Shown here one piece after another: positions 1 to 10,301 of a stretch of DNA of 64,000 nucleotides. Location: positions 310,001-374,000 of the forward strand of contig OX345652.1 in NCBI GenBank assembly GCA_947044365.1. Direction: 5' to 3'. Numbering within the stretch: position 1 is the first letter of the stretch; every line of letters starts with the position of its first letter. The notes under the pieces were generated by a model. That model saw only the letters and a program-made list of their open reading frames with translations, was not told the DNA's origin and ran no database searches. The translations under genes and the position numbers were made by a program. The DNA is from Petrosia ficiformis. Lineage: Eukaryota; Porifera; Demospongiae; Haplosclerida; Petrosiidae.

Positions 1-1
1 G

Positions 2-2506
2 TCAGAATCTAGTGAGTCAAATTCTCCAATAAGTAATGAATCTCCAACACCTGATGCTCTTGAAAAACCACCCACTCTAACCGAAAGCATTTCTACATCA
101 AATGATACAACTAATGATGTGTTACCAGATGAGAAGATTGTTGAAACAGAAAAAATTCCCGAATCAGTTCCGAATGATATTAAACTTCAAACAGTAAAGC
201 AAGTAAGTACCGAAACTGAAGTGAAGCAAGAACGAAGGAGATCAGGTGCTCCTAAAGTAGTACATACTCTAACTACATCTTCTCCTTCTGGCAAACGACG
301 TCGTGTGCCACCACCACCACCACAATCTCTACTCACAAGTAATACCAAAACATCTGAAGAAACTAGAAACCATTCACCTAAGAATTCAGCTATTCCTGAT
401 GTTCCATCTCTGGACGTGAATGACAAAGATGAATTGAATACTATCGACAAACCAATCTCTGTAAATAAAGATGCTTATGGCAAAGACAAACCTTCTCGAT
501 TAGAGAGACGGCATAAAAAAGAGAAGGATGGTCTGAAAACCTCTGGAGGTTGGAAGCCACAAGGCAAGAATACTAATAAAACAAGTGATTCAGCACCAAG
601 AAGAACTCCACCACAACCACCATCTTCAAGCCCTAAAAACATGCAACCAAAGGTCAAAGTTCAGAAAGTAAAACGACCAGGTCGGAACATTCCACCACCA
701 CCCAGTATACCTTTACCTCCTCCACCGACAATGAGAACACCTCCATCTCCTAAATCCTCTCCTCCGACTATTCCTCTTCCTTCTCCTCCTGTATTAACTG
801 TTTTGAAAGAGGAGCAAGATACACCTCCATCTGCTGGTAACACATCTCCATCCTCAAAATTAGAAAGCAATCCTACTGTTTCCACACATGTCAACGAAGA
901 AGATTCAACTGTTGAAACAGTAACTAATCCTCACGACTCCGTACTTCCAGAAGATCAAATCAATTCGACAGAAGACACAAAAATGGAAGAACTGTCAAAG
1001 ATATTAGATGGAAACAATAGTGATATACCTAATACTGAAAGTAAATCAAAACCAGAGCCATCGCCTAGGCAACGGAACACACATATAGAGAAGCATCATA
1101 GTGATAGTCAGGAAGAGAAGAAATCTGATTTCCCAGTAGAAACGTATCAAACAAATGTTGAATCAAAAGTACCGACATTGTCATCCTTAGATTCCAATAA
1201 CAAAACTGTGCCTCCTCCTAAGAAAACTAAACCACCTATTAAACCAAAACCTAAACACATATCAGTAGGATCTCTGAATCAAGATAGAGATTTAAAGCCA
1301 CACCCACCACTTCAATCTTCATCATCAAATATTAAAAATACACAATTATCTCAATCTCCACAGATTAAAAAACTACGAGGGAATCGTCCTACTCCACCTG
1401 AAAGAACAAGTAGTTTACCAAACACTCCTGATCCATCACCATCTCCCTCACCTTCACCTATCCCTCGTTCAACTTTAACTGATTCTCCATTACCATCCTC
1501 GACAATTGATAGAACCCCTTCCACCTCACCTGTTCCACATTCTCCTATCCCATCTTCAGCGATTAATAAAACCCCTTCCACCTCACCCATTCCGCATTCT
1601 CCTATCCCATCTTCAACAATTAATAGAACCCCTTCCACCTCACCCATTCCGCATTCTCCTATCCCATCTTCAACAATTAATAGAACCCCTTCCACCTCAC
1701 CCATTCCGCATTCTCCTCCTGCAATCCCATCTTCAGCAATTAATAAAACCCCTTCCACCTCACCTGCTCCATCGTCAGTACTTAACCCACATATGCCTTC
1801 ACCCCCAGCCTCTCCCAACCCCTCTTCTACACCTCTAAACACAAAAAACCAAGGAAGTCAAAAGAAACCTCCACCTCCGAGACCTGCTCCTCCCAATATT
1901 GTTAGAAAAACATCTAAGGAGGAGGCAGACAAACCTGTTTCTCCAACAAAAGCAAAAGTGAATAGCCTCATGACATCAATGAAAAAACTTGATGGAAGAC
2001 CTCAGAGGGATTCTACTCCTGATAATATTACATCTGAAACACAAGAGTCTGTGTCAAATCCTGACAGTACACATCCAGTACCAGCAAGAAGAACAAGAAA
2101 AGATTTGAATCACCCTGATCGTAAATCTACTAAATTACCTACTCGACCACCCCCTCCCAGGCTAACAACATCCACAACAAAAATAGAAGAAGATACTTCT
2201 TTGACAACACAATCATCAGAGAGTGCTCTCAAACAATCTCCAGTACCCAAACCTCGAGTATTATCAACTCAGAGTGTCTCACCAGAAAGTACTACTATTT
2301 CAACGGAATCTAATACGTTCTATAAAGCAGTCAAAGACTTTTCTGCTGCAAGAGATGAAGAACTGAGTTTTTCATCAGGTGATATCTTGATTGTTATAGA
2401 TAGCCATCCTCCATCTGTTGATGATGGTTTCATTTATGGAATGTTGGATGATGGATCAACTGGTTTATTCCCATTGACTCATGTAGAACAGGTTGAAAAT
2501 CAATGA
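2..2506 (+). CDS. Proline-rich protein with C-terminal SH3 domain (5' truncated by window edge)
   Basis: The reading frame is open from base 2, so the beginning of the gene lies outside the window; no internal start can be chosen. It runs as one long exon to TGA at 2504-2506, giving at least 834 residues. Most of it is low-complexity, rich in Pro, Ser, Thr and Lys, with many PxxP stretches of the kind bound by SH3 domains (for example PPPPP runs near 310-330 and 690-730). A degenerate tandem repeat, TPSTSPIPHSPIPSS-like, covers about 1500-1780. The last ~60 residues (about 2315-2500) form an SH3 domain: FYKAVKDFSAARDEELSF (ALYDY region), a D/E-rich RT loop, a Gly-Leu-Phe-Pro motif near the end and a final hydrophobic strand. 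Inference: a scaffold or adaptor for actin or signalling proteins. The exact family is not recognised. It is convergent with the receptor gene that ends at 2833. Confidence 0.8.
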   Translation, partial: SESSESNSPISNESPTPDALEKPPTLTESISTSNDTTNDVLPDEKIVETEKIPESVPNDIKLQTVKQVSTETEVKQERRRSGAPKVVHTLTTSSPSGKRRRVPPPPPQSLLTSNTKTSEETRNHSPKNSAIPDVPSLDVNDKDELNTIDKPISVNKDAYGKDKPSRLERRHKKEKDGLKTSGGWKPQGKNTNKTSDSAPRRTPPQPPSSSPKNMQPKVKVQKVKRPGRNIPPPPSIPLPPPPTMRTPPSPKSSPPTIPLPSPPVLTVLKEEQDTPPSAGNTSPSSKLESNPTVSTHVNEEDSTVETVTNPHDSVLPEDQINSTEDTKMEELSKILDGNNSDIPNTESKSKPEPSPRQRNTHIEKHHSDSQEEKKSDFPVETYQTNVESKVPTLSSLDSNNKTVPPPKKTKPPIKPKPKHISVGSLNQDRDLKPHPPLQSSSSNIKNTQLSQSPQIKKLRGNRPTPPERTSSLPNTPDPSPSPSPSPIPRSTLTDSPLPSSTIDRTPSTSPVPHSPIPSSAINKTPSTSPIPHSPIPSSTINRTPSTSPIPHSPIPSSTINRTPSTSPIPHSPPAIPSSAINKTPSTSPAPSSVLNPHMPSPPASPNPSSTPLNTKNQGSQKKPPPPRPAPPNIVRKTSKEEADKPVSPTKAKVNSLMTSMKKLDGRPQRDSTPDNITSETQESVSNPDSTHPVPARRTRKDLNHPDRKSTKLPTRPPPPRLTTSTTKIEEDTSLTTQSSESALKQSPVPKPRVLSTQSVSPESTTISTESNTFYKAVKDFSAARDEELSFSSGDILIVIDSHPPSVDDGFIYGMLDDGSTGLFPLTHVEQVENQ
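1500..1785 (+). repeat. Coding minisatellite in the proline-rich protein
   Basis: About five imperfect copies of a ~57-base unit (core accccttccacctcaccc), in frame, each encoding about 19 residues of the form RTPSTSPIPHSPIPSSTIN. One copy has a short insertion (near 1715-1725). The unit length is a multiple of three, so copy-number changes keep the frame. Confidence 0.85.
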
Positions 2507-2832
2507 CAGTTACGTACACATGTTCATGTTTTACAATTCATTTTATTTAATTTTTTTATCGCTATATATTGCAATTAAGTATGTCAGTAATTAGTTATTT
2601 TCATTATAAGTGTATTATAATTATATATTGCTAGTAAGATATGGATGTCAGAAATTGAACTTATAAAAAGGAGAATGTTATATATAATTATATATAAATA
2701 TACACACCTGATTTTTTGTCTGTGTGACAAATGATAGTTTGTGGAACGAATATTGAATAACATTATAATGTTCATTTGTTATTTTGTTGACTAAGCTAAT
2801 TCATTTTCACTATTTGCTCATAAATATAAATG
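2507..2832. other. Convergent intergenic spacer
   Basis: AT-rich spacer between the stop of the SH3 gene (plus strand) and the stop of receptor gene 1 (minus strand). It must hold both 3' untranslated regions. No further gene or clear repeat was seen. Confidence 0.6.
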
Positions 2833-5800
2833 TCATAGAGTGCTCTGTAAATAGACTATTGATTTGCTTGGATTAGTTTCTTTTTGCCAGACAACCTGAC
2901 ATCGTTTTTCATCATTCTTTCCAAGTTTTTCTAGATCAATGTAACTTAGATCTTGAATCATACCACTATCACTGTTTTCAGTTAAAACAGAAACAATGTT
3001 TGTTTGCTCTGTTGGAGTATCGAATACGTCACATGCACCTTCATCGCACATCAAATGTTTTTCAATATGTTCCTGAAAATCCAATTTACACGAGCTGCAG
3101 AGACTTATCTTAGAATTCTTATTGAAAACTTCTTCTCCACTATCACCCTCGATATTAGACAGTTTGTAGTTCTCTGAATATATGTAGTTATAATAATAAT
3201 AATAGACATATGATTGCTTGCAGTTTGGACATAATTGGTCAATATTTTCTGCTAAGGAAGGATTACTGGAGGCTATTATAGAAAGTATTTTAAGGTAGCT
3301 TTGCTGTTCTTCATTGTGTAGGTCTACTCTAGAGGGAGTTGGGTGTTCATTGATAGATGTTTCCTCAGTATTGCTGGAATAAGAACATCCATCACATAGA
3401 CATTCATCACTACAGTAGCTCTGTTATAGAGGAAATGGAAATTGTTTGGAGAGGAACACGCACACACACTTGCACACACAAGCTTATTTAGGAATAAAAT
3501 CTTTATAAATATAGATCTAATAACTTACAGGTCTACTGCAATCTCCACTAATGAGAACAGATTCCAGTGTCTGTACTAACATGTTGAAATTGGGACGATC
3601 GTTTGGATCAAACCGCCAACATTGTAATATAATGTCAAACCTAATATAAACAATACATGATATAATTATTATTAAACTCTTTATTTTATTTACTTACACA
3701 TTAACTGGACATGTGGCTGGTCTTTCCATGAGTTTCTGAGCTTGTAAATCTGTTATCGTTTCATCAACTGTTTTTCCAGGATATGGTGACTGACCTGAAT
3801 GTATGTATTAATTGATTATAGATGGCTATGAAAGATAGATGGATCAATAAAGAGAGATAGTTGTAACTAAACGACCATTCAATGCATATATATACCTAAA
3901 GTAAAAATTTCCCATAACAGCATACCAAAAGACCATCTACATGAAGAAAAAAGAAATATTATAGTAGTAATGAATATATTGTACTATTTGTCCAGTATAT
4001 TCGAGGCAGTCAGTGGAGCTGTTAAAGCTTGGGGGTGTGGTTTGTATTTACTATGTACTTTTTACTCCACTGTGTATAATGAGGGGTCTGTTTTTTTTTT
4101 ACATATGGAATTTCAAGATTTCAAACAGAATTTCCTGACATAAATGGTTTTTATGGAAATAAACAAACTTCTACTCTAAATAACTGAGATTTCAGCTCAG
4201 TGTCAGAAACGGCCTTCGGTGTATAATTATAATAATGTTTCTTTACTTACACATCACTTTTAGTTGTATATACTTTATCAAAAACACTTTCTGGTGCCAT
4301 CCATTTGAAAGGAATCCTGCCCTGTGAAAGAACAAATTGAATGTAGTTAAGTAGGTTTCAAAGAATACACAAATGGTGGACCTGTTATTTTAATTAACAT
4401 CAAGGTTTCCAGAGAAACAAAAAAACTGCTATGTACTTTTGTATAACCCAATAAGACAAGAATAACATGCATATAAATTATCTAATTAAAATACATACAT
4501 ATATAAAATATACATTATTACACATACCAGTACACTAGGCATATACACAATAACATACATTATTATATTATACATGCTAGGTGTAGACAGTGCTAATTTC
4601 ATTACTGGAACTTTATGGTTTCTTGCATGACTTCCTACCTTTGTAGTTTTCTTGTAAACAGAATGATAGGTTTCTCTTGCTAAACCAAAGTCAGCAACTT
4701 TAAGCGTTCCATTAGCAGTCAACAGTATATTACGAGCTGCAAGATCTCTATGAACACACTTAAAAAATATTAAGAGAACAAATATAATGAATAAAAACTC
4801 AAGAAGTTCAGTATATAATTATTAGCTATTATGATTAAATTTTCTAACTACCTTAAACATTAATCTATTTATGCATATAACAGTTATTATATTATGACTG
4901 TTGTATGATTTCAGTTGATGTTATTACCTTTTTTGATGATAGATATTCCATTCCACATGCTACTTGTAAACCCATATGTAATTGATGTGGTACTGACAGT
5001 GGACTTGCAGCATCGGATCTCTTCTTTCTTAAATGATCTAGAAGATTACCACCAGAGCAATATTCAACAATTACCAAAAGCTGACCTAAGTTTAAAAAAG
5101 AGATTCATGTGTACACAAATAAAAAAGACAGTGATACATAGGAAGACAGAGACACAGAGAGAAACACCCAGACACAGACACACAGTTGCGTGACTCACTG
5201 TTATGTATTGATCCTCCAATTAGATTGACAATATTTTCATGTTTTCCTATAGACTGAAGTACTTTGAACTCCGCAATAAGATCTCTTTCTTCTTCTTCGA
5301 TAGGGAAATCTTTAGGAAGTCGTAAATAATTAAAGATCACCAGCTTATTAATTCTGATAGTAGTAGATTAGACAATAGATCAGTATAGGAATACTATATC
5401 GTACCTTTCAACATCTTCACTGCTACGATTGAACTTTCATTGATTCGAGCTCTTTTTACTTTTCCGAAAGCACCAGAACCCAGATCTTCATAGAGCTCAA
5501 GTTTATCATATGGAATGTACAGAGTGCTGATGAAGAGTTCTCGTATGCACTAAAAATGCACAGGATGATGACATAAGGAGTGTGCAGGATTGCATAGTGA
5601 TTACAGTATTAAATTATGATGTAATTTAGATTGGTATGTCCCGCATATGAGGATAAAGGGGAAATCCTGAAACCATTGTTCTAGCACAAAAGGCACAAAT
5701 TCTTATAATATTTATGGTGATCATATAACATACTTGTACCAATATAATGATTGTTGCAATATAGTTACTTACTTCCTTCATTATTCTGGACATTGGATTA

Positions 5801-8800
5801 CTTAATTCAGGTATCAAAGAGGAGATGGAAGTAAGAGAAAATGATTGAATAATTCTATCTGCTTCAATTTGTCTTGTAGTGGGTAACAGAAGAGACGGTA
5901 CTTCATCATTATTATTATTACTTCTTGGTATTTCCTCAGATTGACATGTCTCTTGTGGTGATGATTTATTCTCAGTTTCAACTCTTTGTCTCTGTCTTTT
6001 TTGAAGACAGATTATCAATACCACAAAACATACACCAAATATAAACATTATTATGGATACACCAACTGCAGCAATGATGATATAGTAAATTATTTCCATT
6101 GAGTCAATGGATTCACCCTCAACTATTGATTCTGTAGTTGAGGGTGTATCGGTAGTGGTAGTAGTAGTAGTAGAAGAAGAAGAAGAGGATGAAAGACGTT
6201 TTGATATTGAGTTTGTAGTTGAAGATGTTTGAGGAAGTTTAGTATATGTACTAGTCATGACGATATCTGCTCCTGTAAATGTAGTACCATAATTTATGAA
6301 TATGTGCTATTTATTGTATACTAGAGAGACAGTGGGAGACAGAGAAAAGACAGAAATAGTGAGAAAGAATAAAGAATATATTGATACAGTTATACAAGAT
6401 TTATAATCCTCACTAATTAGAAGTTTGCCAAAATATTAACATATACTTCACCTGCTTTTGGTTCTGGTATAACAGATATAGTAACAGAGTCTTCTCTTTG
6501 TAAGGAATTTAAGCTAACATGACACGTGTACACTCCTTCATCTTCTTCACTCACTTCATTCAACAGCACAAAGTACAATCTATAAGAATCACTAGTACTA
6601 GTACTGTTTTTACGAATTGGCTCAAGCATCAGTTTAGTCCCATTCTCTTTATAATGAGTTATGTTAATTTCAATATTATCGAACCCTCCATTTGTACATA
6701 TTCTACAGTGAAATGTGAGGTTACTGCCTGATGTGATATTATTTTCTAGATCTGGAAGGTCAACAAAAGCCGCTGTTACATACACTGTAAGGAGAGTGAA
6801 AATATCAGGTCTGGATAATCAAACCGGCTGGATGATAATACATAACTTTGAACCTAAATGATCTCAGGACTGAAATCCATGACTCTGGCCTTCTATTTCC
6901 TTGGCCATTACTCTACCAACCATACACCCAGGGAGGTCGCATAGCAACCTCATCATAAACAGCCGTGTGTCACAAAATGTTATTGTTAATTAATTAATTA
7001 TTGTAGGTGTGGTCAATTAATAATTAACTTTTGTTTTTCGCATTAGCTAATGTATACATATCATGTAAAAAAAAGTACAATCCTAATTGCGAAAATGTGA
7101 AGAGGCCATACATACCCTATACATGCCTGGACTGACACCACTGGCACTCGACTGGACTAACTATAGATATATGGACTAAATCATGGGTATAGTGGCTGAT
7201 ATTACAATTATCTGTTGCAAAGGAGAAGAGATGTTTATTGCAAACCAATAATAGATGACCCTACCACTATAATCAAAAGCCATATGCAGATGATGTGAAT
7301 GAATATCAGTATATATTGGTTTATGAATTATTCAGTAGACACATAATTAAGTCATTTATGTATGTACCTTGTTTGACAAATTTAATGTCATAATGTATCT
7401 CAGATCTTTGCCATTTAGTTTGTGCTATACACAAATGAGAGAAAACTTCAAAGGTAGCTACTAGACTGGTTTCTATTGCTCTGATATATATACCACCATT
7501 GAATTCTTTTAGTTGTGAATCAAAGAGTCCAAACAGTGGTGGATATAAAAAAAATGATAAGCGTATTACGTTTATATTGGAATACACAACACACACTGGA
7601 ACTTTATATCCCGAGTCATAAGTTACAAGCACATTCTCATTTGGTCTGGTTGGTAATATCAATTGTAATGGTTCATAATCTGTGGAAAAAAAGAACATTC
7701 ATGATATTGATGGAAATATTGTAATGTTTGACAACAGACAAAGACTAATGTAGAACATGATATAAAAATTATTGATAAAATTAACAATTATGCTACAAGA
7801 AATAAATTATTATATATATCATTTAAATACCTTTTATTACAACATATTGAATTTCTTTAATAATGTCACTTTCATCGACACACAGGAACTTTCCCTGATC
7901 AGATGGGTCATCAACAACCACATTCCAAGGTGATGAAACTTCATTCTCGTTCCCAGTAACATGAATTAATTCTAAGTCACTAGTACAAGTGATGTTAACA
8001 CTGGAACCTGGTGTATTTACTTCATGATATGAAATAGTAGCAGTACTCCCTGTAGTCATGAGAAGAATGCACACTTAAATGGCTGAATTCCAGCTACTAT
8101 ATAGGATGTTAACAAGTAATCATATTACATATACTTTATTACAACATAATTATACAGGAGAGTGATTGATGACAGGATAGTATGATTGTACATATGAGCT
8201 TTCTGAGTTGAGGGTGTCTGTCCATAAAGTATATTTACTTGTGTAACTGAGAATGCTAAAAGGTACGTAAGCATGAATGCTTTTGATTTAACTGTTAATT
8301 ACTGATCTATGCTAGGATGCCAAATGAGATCAAACAGATTTTCCACCTATTCAAATAGCTACCTATTCAAATTAGTAAACATTATAGAATTGTTTTCTCA
8401 TTCACAGTCATGTATTCTTTACATACTCTTCTATGTACATACAATACCTGGTGGTAACACTAGAGTAGATGTTGGTTGACTGCATTTCAGATAAAATGTT
8501 TGATTGTTATCAGCAATGATACTCTGTATATCCTCAGTAGTAAAAGTATTGTAACACTGACATGTATATTCTCCATAATGATGGAATGTGGCATTATGAA
8601 TTGTTAATATTGAGTGGCTGTTTGTGTTCTCTATTGTTATCATTTGTGATGAAATTATTTCTTGTCCTCCTTCTGTCCATTTGAAGTACTGATTTGATGC
8701 TAAAGTTCCATTCACAGTCAAACACTTCAGTGTTATATTATCATCAGTGAGTGTAGCATTCACTGACAAAGAGTGGTTGACTATAAATGAAAAGATATCA

Positions 8801-9095
8801 ACTTTTAAAGTATATATCTTGTTTGCAGACAAAATATCTGGATTATGTTTTAATATTGAAATAAAGTATATATGCAACACTAGACTATATAAATAACTAA
8901 GAATTATGAATAATAATAATTGTATATTAATCATGTATATTATATAGCTAGCTATACACTACTTATAATAATATTATAATCACCTGATGTAGCTACAAAT
9001 CTTGATTCTACATCACAAGGAGTTGATGTTGTAACGATGTAAATCTCAGAAAACAATAACAATACAACCAGTAAATTAGGAATTGATGTAACCAT
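2833..9095 (-). CDS. Receptor tyrosine kinase 1: Ig-like ectodomain, S/T stalk, TM, kinase
   Basis: About 1083 residues from 15 exons: 9095-8984, 8780-8448, 8049-7831, 7679-7368, 6784-6452, 6272-5773, 5549-5405, 5309-5199, 5085-4928, 4758-4639, 4321-4251, 3936-3896, 3794-3698, 3640-3529, 3420-2833. Exon 1 is a signal peptide ([15 protein letters not shown]). Exons 2-5 give four Ig-like domains (for example WTEGG...YTCQC and [10 protein letters not shown]). Exon 6 holds a poly-Ser/Thr stalk, one membrane span and a basic stop-transfer stretch. The kinase has a GSGAFGKV loop, VAVK lysine, HRDLAARN catalytic loop, DFG, WMAPES and [11 protein letters not shown], so it should be active. The tail has two CxxC motifs (LCPNC, LCSSC) and ends after [10 protein letters not shown]. 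Family knowledge: Ig-type sponge receptor tyrosine kinases at the plasma membrane; the ligand is unknown. It is last in a head-to-tail series of four. Confidence 0.88.
6850..6940 (-). mobile_element. Possible tRNA-derived SINE fragment in an intron
   Basis: Read on the minus strand, the intron contains GTTGGTAGAGTAATGGC followed about 35 bases later by GGATTTCAGTCC. These resemble the A and B boxes of a tRNA-type RNA polymerase III promoter. The A-box stretch recurs in the same form at 27402-27420. No tail or target-site duplication was defined. Confidence 0.4.
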
Positions 9096-10301
9096 ACTCC
9101 AGTTACCCCTTAGCTGTAGTTTCGTGACCTATTAGAGTAGACCTTACAAATGCACCACAATAAGGATTGGCATGGAAGTAATGTGTATTTGTTACATCCT
9201 GTTACAGTAATATGCAGATAATTGGGAAAATCCTTCAGTAGTAGTGTATGTGAAATCATCAATTGGTCATGCAGTGAAAACATGATGTTTTCAACATGAC
9301 ACTATCATACAATTCTAGAAGTTATTTATCCAGCATGAGAAATGTTGTACCAACAGCCTCTGTGGCAGCTTCATAAATCCAGTTAGTCAAACTGTACAAG
9401 TATTATTATCGTACAACTTCGCACTTCATAATTCTAATGTCATTTTCAGTACATTTCAGTATTTCTATGTGATGATGAGTAATTAATCTAATACTGAATA
9501 AAACAATACAGCCCAAATCTAACAAAATTATATACTTTGTAGATGCAATCATTCCAGGTGGTATGAATGGACCGGACCATATGATTATTGTTACAATGAC
9601 ATTTTACTATATAGTGATTCTGTACTTGACAGTAGCACAACTTAACTCCACAGCACGTGTAGTAGCTTTGGGCGACATGTAATTAAATTGCGCTTGCGCA
9701 GTATACGCGCATGCTCTGTATAATATACAATCACGCATGCGCAGTATAATGAAATGACTCAACAGAAACCAGACAACCATCACAATTCTCTACATGACAG
9801 GAATCACAGGATTGTGATTTATCAGTTGTATTGAAGGCATAGATATGTACAATAATTACTGTGAAGATGTACAATAATTTGATGCAGGTCATTTATTTCC
9901 TTGTTCATTTTGATTTTCAGTGGAAATGAAATAAGTCTCGCCGGGGTTCTGTGAACAGAACATTTCAGCCCGAGAGCCTTCTTACAAGTTTGTAAGTAAC
10001 CGAAGAAGGCTCATTCTTTGGCTGAAATGTTCTATTTACAAAACCTTATTCCATAAAGCTCAAAATTAGAAGATGTATATACAACATTGTAGCTATATGA
10101 ATCATCATTCACAACCTGGGCTGCATGCAGCTTTATTTAGAATTCTGTATTATTTTGGGGCTTAAAATGTTGAGTGTTGTAATGTTTAGGTTTTTGATAG
10201 CTTAAATGCAAACATGATTATTTGTTTCAAAGATCAACATATTGCTGAAAGTCAATTAACATCTACGTATACTATAACAAAATAAATATTTATAATATTG
10301 C
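9096..10301. promoter_or_regulatory. Upstream region of receptor gene 1 / downstream region of receptor B
   Basis: About 1.2 kb without coding sequence. NRF1-like GCGC/GCATGC boxes occur at about 9685-9715 (cgcttgcgcag, cgcgcatgc) and 9733-9745 (cgcatgcgcag), about 600 bp upstream of the start codon of receptor 1. The stretch from about 9733 on is duplicated at about 14290, upstream of receptor B. On the minus strand an AATAAA signal (about 10131-10138, followed by GCTGC) lies about 165 bases after the stop of receptor B and is conserved behind receptor C. Promoter function is inferred from position only. Confidence 0.45.
9930..10052. mobile_element. Foldback (MITE-like) element, copy 1
   Basis: Imperfect inverted repeat with arms of about 45 bases built on gaacatttcagcc and gagccttctt, separated by about 20 bases. 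A second copy lies at 14487-14610 at the equivalent place behind receptor C, so it was probably present before the tandem duplication. Confidence 0.7.

Noticed and set aside
1351..1842. 163-codon minus-strand frame opposite the proline-rich gene
   Set aside because: Shadow of the minisatellite coding region; the plus-strand frame is open for over 800 codons and ends in an SH3 domain.
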